Positions 57,960 to 64,000 of a stretch of 64,000 nucleotides of DNA are shown here, one piece after another (position 1 is the stretch's first letter; every line of letters begins with the position of its first letter). The notes beneath the pieces are model-generated. The model worked only from the letters and a program-made list of their open reading frames with translations, had not been told where the DNA came from and did no database searches. The translations under genes were made by a program, and so were the position numbers. The stretch lies in assembly GCA_029582165.1 (NCBI GenBank), contig CM055875.1, positions 10,662,785 to 10,726,784 on the forward strand, given 5' to 3'. This stretch comes from Portulaca oleracea. Lineage: Eukaryota; Streptophyta; Magnoliopsida; Caryophyllales; Portulacaceae.

Positions 57960-60217
57960 GTGAAAATGTTGGTTCAAGGACAAGTGATCACTATCTCAAG
58001 GGAGTCCATCAATGCTGTTTTCACTCCCAAACAGTCAACTCTCGAGGTGGAGCACAACTCAATGGACGAAGAACTCCACAATTTTGAGCTCGTGGCAATG
58101 ATGAGCAAGGATGAAGCACCTTTTGACTTCGATCCCTACTCAAACCCCAAGGTACATGCTATGCTCAAGAAACAAGGACATTTCTCGGGAATGCCGCAAG
58201 GAAAGAACCCGAAGAATAAAATCCCTCCTGTGTTCAAGACTTTTAAGCAAAAGGGAAGGTTCGGCTTAGGTTATAAGCCCACTGAGAAAGAGACTAGGTT
58301 TGCAAAAATGGCTATTATTGAACAGAAAAGAATGGACAATCCTCTCACCTTGTTCCAAGTAAAGCCGTATCCACTCACTCTGAATGGACAATTTGTCAAG
58401 AAAGGTGATGACTTCCCTTATTATAGGTTCCCTGAGCCATTCTATCTGAAGAACAAAGGAGTTCAAGTTGCTGGACTGGAAGTCTTCAATGATTGCTCCA
58501 TTAATATGGCTACTGTCTTTGTTCCCGCTCGGGACAAACAGCCTCCATTAGAATGGACTCATCTTGCTGGAAGCAACATCTTTGACATGTTGTTTGGACA
58601 AGAAGCTATCCCGGAGAAATCTGAAGCCGATGCTATTATTGATGCGCTATCTAACCCAAGCTTTGATCCAAGTCTTATGATTGCTGAAAACGGAGAGGTT
58701 AAGGCGGTCTCGTGGGTCGACGCTGAGGAGAATAATTTTGCTTTATCTGTAGGAGAGTCTGTTCCTAAGGACATAGAATCAGGTTTTAGTGGTCTAGAGT
58801 CAAGTGAGTCTGGTCTTGAGTCTGCTGGCGATGTATTCCTTTCTGCATTCAATAAAATGAACCTTTCTGCTTACTCTGATTCTTCTTTCCCCTCTTCCCT
58901 GAGCTGTTGCGCCAATAATAATCCAGAATTTAATGAATCCTTAAAATAATTTCCTAATGAACATGAGCATAAGATGGCGGTGTTTGAAGACACCATCACC
59001 ATAAATGTGGGCACAGAAGGACAACCTCGGAAATTGAAGTTAGGAAGCTCGCTCACGGCAGAAGAACGGGTGTCCTTTACAGAGCTTCTCAAGGAGTTTG
59101 TGGACGTGTTCGCATGGTCGTATGAAGATATGACGGGGATTGATAGGGAAATTGTGGAGCATACCATCCCTTTACTTCCTGACGCAAAGCCGGTTCGACA
59201 AAAGGCCAGAAGAATCAAGCCTGAATGGGCTAAGAAGGTTGAGGAAGAAGTGATCAAGCAGCTTAACGCTAAGTTCATCAAAGCAGTCCAGTATCTCGAA
59301 TGGATTGCTAACATTGTCCCAGTACCCAAGAAAGATGGGAAGGTGCGCATGTGCGTAGATTTTCGAGACCTTAACAAAGCTAGTCCCAAGGATAGTTTCC
59401 CTTTACCTCACATCGACGTGTTAGTGGATAACACTTGCGGACACGAGCTACTATCCTTTATGGATGGATATGCAGGTTATAACCAAATCAAAATGGTGGA
59501 AAAAGACATGGAGAAAACCTCATTCACTACGCCATGGGGAACATACTGTTATGTGGTTATACCTTTTGGTCTCAAAAATGCCGGAGCAACATACCAACGG
59601 ACAACCAACACCCTACTTCACGATATGATGCATGTAGAAGTAGAGGTTTATGTGGATGACATGATTGTGAAATCAAAAACAAGGGAAGGACACATTCCTA
59701 ACCTTCGCAAGTTTTTCCTCCGACTTCGCAAATACAAGATGCGGCTTAATCCAGCAAAGTGCACCTTCGGTGTCACCTCTGGGAAGCTGCTAGGCTATGT
59801 GGTTAGCCAACGCGGCATTGAGGTTGACCCTTCGAAGATAAAGGCTATCCAAGAGTTGCAGCCACCTAGAACAGAAAAGGGGATAAGGGGTTTCCTAGGA
59901 CGAGTCTAATACATCAGCAGGTTCATCTCGAAACTCACCATGACTTGCGAACCTTTTTTCAAGAAACTCTAGAAGGGATGCAAAGTAGAATGGGACGATC
60001 AATGTCAAGCGGCCTTCGAAAAAATCAAGGAATATTTGCAACATCCTCCAGGCCTCATTCCACCAGTAGCAGATGAGCCTCTGCTCCTTTACCTTACTGT
60101 AACTAGCTCTGCAATGGGGGCTATGCTAGCTCAGAAGGCCAAAGGTCAAGAGAGCGCCATCTACTACTTGAGCAAGAAATTCTTGGATTACGAAAGCGAT
60201 ATGCAGACATAGAGAAA
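57960..60217 (+). pseudogene. Tat-like pol: linker, RT and start of RNase H
   Basis: 57960-58949 is the protease-RT linker in the same frame as gag, ending at a TAA (58947-58949). RT starts near 58974 (FVDVFAWSYEDMTGIDREIVEH), with VPVPKKDGKVRMCVDFRDLN and the catalytic YVDDMIVKSK at about 59650-59680. A TAA at 59907-59909 and a TAG near 59971 interrupt the thumb and the start of the first RNase H. A frameshift near 60198 leads into the next piece. Confidence 0.85.
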
Positions 60218-61030
60218 ATGGCTCTTGCATTAGTATGGGCCACCAAGAAGTTGAGACATTACATGCTTTCACATACTGTATATGTCATAGCTGAGAATAA
60301 TCCTATCAAATTTATCATGGAACAGCCTACCATCAACAATCGCACTGCTCGATGGGTGGTCATGCTTTCGGAGTTCAATCTTCTATACTTACCTCAGAAA
60401 TCCATCAAAGGACGGGTTGTCTCAGATTTCCTAGTTGCTTCTCCGACAAAGGAACCTCCAAGCACTAACTTGGAATTCCCGGATGAGGACGTATTTTTCA
60501 CCGATGAAATCACATGGGAAATGTATTTTGACGGAGCTTCTAACCAAATGGGCTGTGGAATAGGAGTACTGCTGACCTCTCCAGAAGGGGCACATGTCCC
60601 TGTATCCGTGAAGTTGGACTTTGATGCTACTAACAATGCTGCAGAATATGAAGCATGTATCAGGGGTTTGCAAGCCGCCTTGACCTTAGGCATACGCCAT
60701 GTAAAAGTCTTTGGGGATTCCAGCCTCATCATTAATCAGGCTAAAAACACATGGAAGGTCCGAAATGAATGTCTCACAGAATATCAACGGAAGCTTTTGG
60801 GGCTTGCTGACCAATTTGAGAAAATTAGTTTCCAGTACCTCTCAAGGGATCACAACGAATTAGCTGACGCTTTAGCCAAGTTGTCTTCAATGATATCCAT
60901 ACCATCAAGCACGCTACAATTACCGGTAGTAGTGGAGCGGCAGTATGAACCGGCATATGTTTGCCACTTGGAAGCACGAGAGGAAGAAACTGAGGAATGG
61001 TTTTCTTCGAAAGGGAGAACATCCGGCTGA
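60218..61030 (+). pseudogene. Tat-like gypsy RNase H tail plus archaeal-type RNase H
   Basis: The first part is the tail of the gypsy-type RNase H (RHYMLSHTVYVIAENNPIKF). From about 60510 a second RNase H follows, with the acidic residues in order: YFDGASN, NAAEYEA, GDSSLIINQ, NELADALAKL (D-E-D-D). A second, archaeal-type RNase H following a decaying gypsy RNase H defines the Tat lineage. The frame breaks again between about 61000 and 61045 before integrase. Confidence 0.88.
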
Positions 61031-61127
61031 GTTGGATGTTCGATGACAGCGAGCGGTCAGGTCTTTAGCAGCACAGTATTGCTTAATCCAAGATCGACTC
61101 TACAAGAAGTCACCTACGGGCATTAAT

Positions 61128-62225
61128 TTGTTGTGCATTGATGCTAAGAGTGCCAAGGAGATCATGACTACTGTACACGGAGGAGAATGCGATCCCCACA
61201 TGAATGGACGAATGTTAGCGAAGAAGATTCAGAAGGCTGGTTACTATTGGACCACTATGGAGGCAGATTGCTTAGAGTACGTTCGAAAGTGCCACAAATG
61301 CCAAGAATATGCCAACCTACAGCATCAACCCCCGTCATACCTGACTACTTTGACATCTCCGTGGCCATTCTCGGTATGGGGTATTGACATCATTGGCAAG
61401 ATACACCCAACCGGAACCGGAGGACATGAGTACATATTGGTCGCCATCGATTACTTCACTAAATGGGTGGAGGCAGCCTCTTTTGCCAAACTTACATCCA
61501 AACATGTGGCCAAATTCATTCTTCAAAACATCATATGTCGATATGGAGTGCCTCATGAGATCATTAGCGACAACGGAAGCCACTTTCGAAAGGAGGTGGA
61601 ATCCTTGCTCGCCACTTACAAAATCCAGCGTCATCGGTCTTCGCCATACCGGCCTCAAGCCAATGGAGCTGTGGAAGCGGCCAATAAGATGGTGTCAGGA
61701 ATTATCAAGAAAATGGTTGTCACTTACAAGGATTGGCCCGACAAATTAGTATTTGTCCTATGGGGATACCGAACCTCTATACGAACCGCTACGAGGGCAA
61801 CACCGTATTCCCTGGTATATGGGAGGGAAGCAATCCTACCAATTGAAATAGCGATCCCTTCGTTACGAATAGTGGCCGAGAGTCAGTTGCCAGAAGCAGA
61901 ATGGGCTAAGGCAAGGTTCGAGGAGTTGATGTTGATGGACGAAAGGCGATTAAGAGCACTACATAATGTGCAAGTATACCAAAATAGGATCACTCGAGCT
62001 TTTAATAAGAAGGTGAAAAGTCGTTCACTTCAAGCAGGTGATTTGGTGCTTAAGGAGATGAGGGCACCTATACAGGATCCAAGGGGAAAATTTGCACCTA
62101 ATTGGAAGGGTCCTTATATGATTAAGGATATTTTTCCAGGAGGGGCAGCTCGGCTCGCCACCATGGATGCAGAGGATATAATTCAGCCCACAAATTTGGA
62201 CCAACTAAAGCGATATTACGCTTAA
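61128..62225 (+). CDS. Tat-like integrase (uninterrupted segment)
   Basis: 365-residue open segment in the frame used by gag. Zinc finger of the HHCC type (H-G-G-E-C-D-P-H ... CHKC). Catalytic core with first Asp in WGIDIIGKI, second in SDNGSHF and Glu in NGAVEAANK. C-terminal domain with LQAGDLVLKEMRAP and NWKGPYMIKDIFPGGAARL. Normally part of a Gag-Pol polyprotein, so the ATG at 61128 is only the first in-frame one. The segment looks catalytically complete, but upstream stops would prevent its synthesis. Confidence 0.85.
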   Translation: MLCIDAKSAKEIMTTVHGGECDPHMNGRMLAKKIQKAGYYWTTMEADCLEYVRKCHKCQEYANLQHQPPSYLTTLTSPWPFSVWGIDIIGKIHPTGTGGHEYILVAIDYFTKWVEAASFAKLTSKHVAKFILQNIICRYGVPHEIISDNGSHFRKEVESLLATYKIQRHRSSPYRPQANGAVEAANKMVSGIIKKMVVTYKDWPDKLVFVLWGYRTSIRTATRATPYSLVYGREAILPIEIAIPSLRIVAESQLPEAEWAKARFEELMLMDERRLRALHNVQVYQNRITRAFNKKVKSRSLQAGDLVLKEMRAPIQDPRGKFAPNWKGPYMIKDIFPGGAARLATMDAEDIIQPTNLDQLKRYYA

Positions 62226-62454
62226 TATCACCAAGCAACTGGTAAACTAATTTTCAGACACTTGGGATATATTTAATAAACGCTCATGTACTTAAGGAAA
62301 GTTTGCAAGAACACAATCTTTGTGAACAATATTTCTCCTGTATTAATCGAAAAATGAAAATACATTATTTGTAACATAAGAAAATTCAAAAGGCATAATT
62401 AAATAAAAGATTATTCTGGCAAAGCAGTTTCAGTTCCTTCACTCCATTCATCTT
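62226..62454. other. Spacer between integrase and antisense gene
   Basis: About 230 bp with no gene; AT-rich. It would contain the 3' end of the convergent antisense transcript. Confidence 0.5.
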
Positions 62455-63921
62455 CTAATCTTGTTTCACCTTCTCTACTTCGCCAGTTGTCTCATGGTTG
62501 ATCTCCATGTCTCTGGGTCCATTAATCGCTTTCTCTTTGTCCTTGGGCTTATAGGCCCGCCTGCCTGATTTCCGCATATTAATTCTCGGACCAAGTCTAT
62601 CTTTTATCGAGTCTCTCGCGCCAAGACGATCTTTCACTGAGGTAGGAGGACCTAATCTTTCCTTCACAGGTGCTTGTCTTCGTCTCGCCTCCCCAGCACG
62701 GCGAGATTTGATGGCAGCAATCAGCCATCCATGATAACTAGCATCGGCGATGTAAGACACACGCATTTTTGGCGGAGATTTGAGAGTTGGTCTTCTTTCC
62801 CAATACTTCAGCCATGACTCGATCATCGAACTTCAAAGCATCAATTTGTCAGGGGTTTCACACAGAAGCTCAGGAATGTCCTGCTGGCGGCCCATTTGGC
62901 GCTTCACTCGCGCAGGAAAATAAAAGGTCATGTGCGTCAAGCCGGCGAGACACACATAGGCATTACGGAAATCATGGGTTATATAATCGGAAATGTGCCA
63001 CCATTCGATCCACCATACGATCTCCCGAGGTTCCTTCAAGAACGCAATCCATTCTGTCACCGAGCGGAGGTCGGTATACTTACTCTTTCTTTGACAATAG
63101 TTCACCAACGCTGATGAATTCCGGGGTTCTTCAATAAGGCCTAAATGCTTCATTAACCAGATCTGTCCACAAATTAGCCAGGGTTAGAAATTGCACACCA
63201 ATTCTCCCAAGCTATAAAAAAAAAAGACAGAAAACTCGCACGGGTTTTGCAGACAGTTGGGGCAAAATAAAAAGAGCAAATCAAACAGTGGCAGACAGGA
63301 TACCTGAAGTAGCAGCGGGCTCCCTCGAAAGTCATGTTCTGGATGCGGATCATCCAAATCCATCATGGTTTCCGCTAACATTAGGGGCACGGGATTGTAG
63401 CCTCGAGACATGTCGTCAACGATTTGGATTAAGTTAGCCGGTCCAGTTCTTTTACCGCCATGATAAAAACAAAACTCGCCAAGGAGACATAATACGAGTG
63501 CTCGCACTCGTATCACGAGACCAAATTCCAAAGTGTGAGGAGATTGAAAATATTCGACTATAGTTTGGAAGTGTACCTTTTCGCCAAATATTGCGCTCTC
63601 GACGACCCGAGACGAAAGACACAAGAACTCCTTGTATTGCTTGGGGGTGTCCATTGGTATGGGAGGTGATGTCGGGCGAGCAAAACGATTTGTCCCTAAG
63701 ATCGAGGACCATTCCTCCGGGAGCGGACAGAGTTCCTTCCACGCGAAGCGAAAGACGTGCATTTTTGGATCCCAGAAAGTCTCCACCGCGCGGAGAAAAT
63801 CGTGATTGATCCTCACTTGGCGAAGACTCAATAAGCCCGTCAGCTTGTATCTTCCGAGCTCTTTCTTTTCTTCCTTGGATAGGGTGCTCATCCAAGTTGC
63901 AAGTTTCTTCTCGAAAGCCAT
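62455..63921 (-). pseudogene. Antisense two-exon gene, DUF7745/plant-mobile-domain type, with one in-frame stop
   Basis: Exon 1 runs from the ATG at 63921 to 63304 (206 codons): WDPKMHVFRFAWKELCPL, then PVPLMLAETMMDLDD, typical of the DUF7745 (plant mobile, aminotransferase-like) family. A GT-AG intron (63303-63163) is in phase 0. Exon 2 begins IWLMKHLGLIEEP and runs to a TGA at 62833-62835; the same frame continues two codons later to 62455 with repeated (S/P)VKxRLG units. It is convergent with the element's own pol. Related extra ORFs, some antisense, are known in Tat elements such as Grande and Retand. Their role is unknown. The stop could be a CGA-to-TGA change or mark a second, missed intron. 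Confidence 0.7.
63163..63303 (-). other. Predicted 141-nt intron in the antisense gene
   Basis: Donor CAG|GTATCC and acceptor GTGGACAG|ATC join exons in phase 0 and restore a continuous DUF7745-like alignment. A T-rich tract precedes the acceptor region. Holds the palindrome AAAACTCGCACGGGTTTT at 63231-63248, shared with Tat-like LTRs. Confidence 0.65.
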
Positions 63922-64000
63922 AAGGAAAGGGGGATATTCTTCGCGTTTTTTTTTATGTGTGAAGAAGACTTTGAAGTGATGATGAGGAGTAATGATCACA

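Larger units (their letters stand above)
52761..64000 (+). mobile_element. Tat-like Ty3/gypsy element, right end beyond window
   Basis: 5' LTR, Arg-tRNA-type PBS, leader, gag, protease, RT, RNase H, second (archaeal-type) RNase H, integrase, then an antisense spliced gene. A dual RNase H and an antisense extra ORF between pol and the 3' LTR are both known Tat-lineage traits. The 3' LTR is not in the window. Several stops and two frameshifts make this copy non-autonomous. Confidence 0.85.

Overview
The window looks like repeat-dense nuclear DNA from a flowering plant, probably a eudicot. The species cannot be read from the sequence. I found no intact host gene, rRNA, tRNA gene, CRISPR array or bacterial operon. 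Almost every recognisable coding stretch belongs to LTR retrotransposons of the Ty3/gypsy type (CRM-like, Athila-like, Tat-like and probably Tekay-like). There are also a LINE fragment, two Helitron 3' ends, a PIF/Harbinger-type MITE, a foldback element and several minisatellites.

Layout. 1-8858 is a tandem array on the minus strand, LTR-internal-LTR-internal-LTR-internal-LTR, of a short non-autonomous element (907-bp LTRs, about 1.95-kb internal domains). One copy still encodes an uninterrupted 551-aa Gag-like protein whose fused protease-like domain has lost its active site. 8859-11968 is a broken minus-strand CRM-like element. It abuts an Athila-like 3' end and a short LTR (11969-12623). 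12624-16560 holds non-coding sequence, a minus-strand LTR with its PBS and a LINE endonuclease fragment. 16585-20905 holds an LTR fragment, two Helitron 3' ends and a deletion derivative of a long-LTR element flanked by ATAAC. 21887-27513 is a complete gag-only LTR element with perfect CATGC target duplications, an internal 80-bp minisatellite and sequence of unknown origin where pol should be. 27514-30337 is AT-rich sequence with a MITE and a foldback hairpin between TA microsatellites.

30338-38021 is a 5'-truncated Athila-like element (pol end, env-like ORF, 3' LTR). 38022-41681 is the 5' end of a Tat-like element, interrupted by a nested, gag-less CRM-like element (41682-47101, two LTRs). 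47102-51280 is non-coding, minisatellite-rich sequence resembling Tat spacer. 51280-52682 is the LTR end and gag start of another element. 52761 to the window end is a second Tat-like element with gag, protease, RT, two RNase H domains and integrase, followed by an antisense two-exon gene of the DUF7745/plant-mobile-domain type.

How they fit together. The array in 1-8858 lacks RT and integrase, so it would need enzymes in trans. The CRM-like elements share its LTR termini style (TGATG...CATCA), its PBS type and a homologous protease region, which makes that lineage the plausible donor (inference). The CRM-like pol frames run through the polypurine tract into the 3' LTR, as known for CRM elements. 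Several CRM-like elements together hint at a centromeric or pericentromeric location, which this sequence cannot prove.
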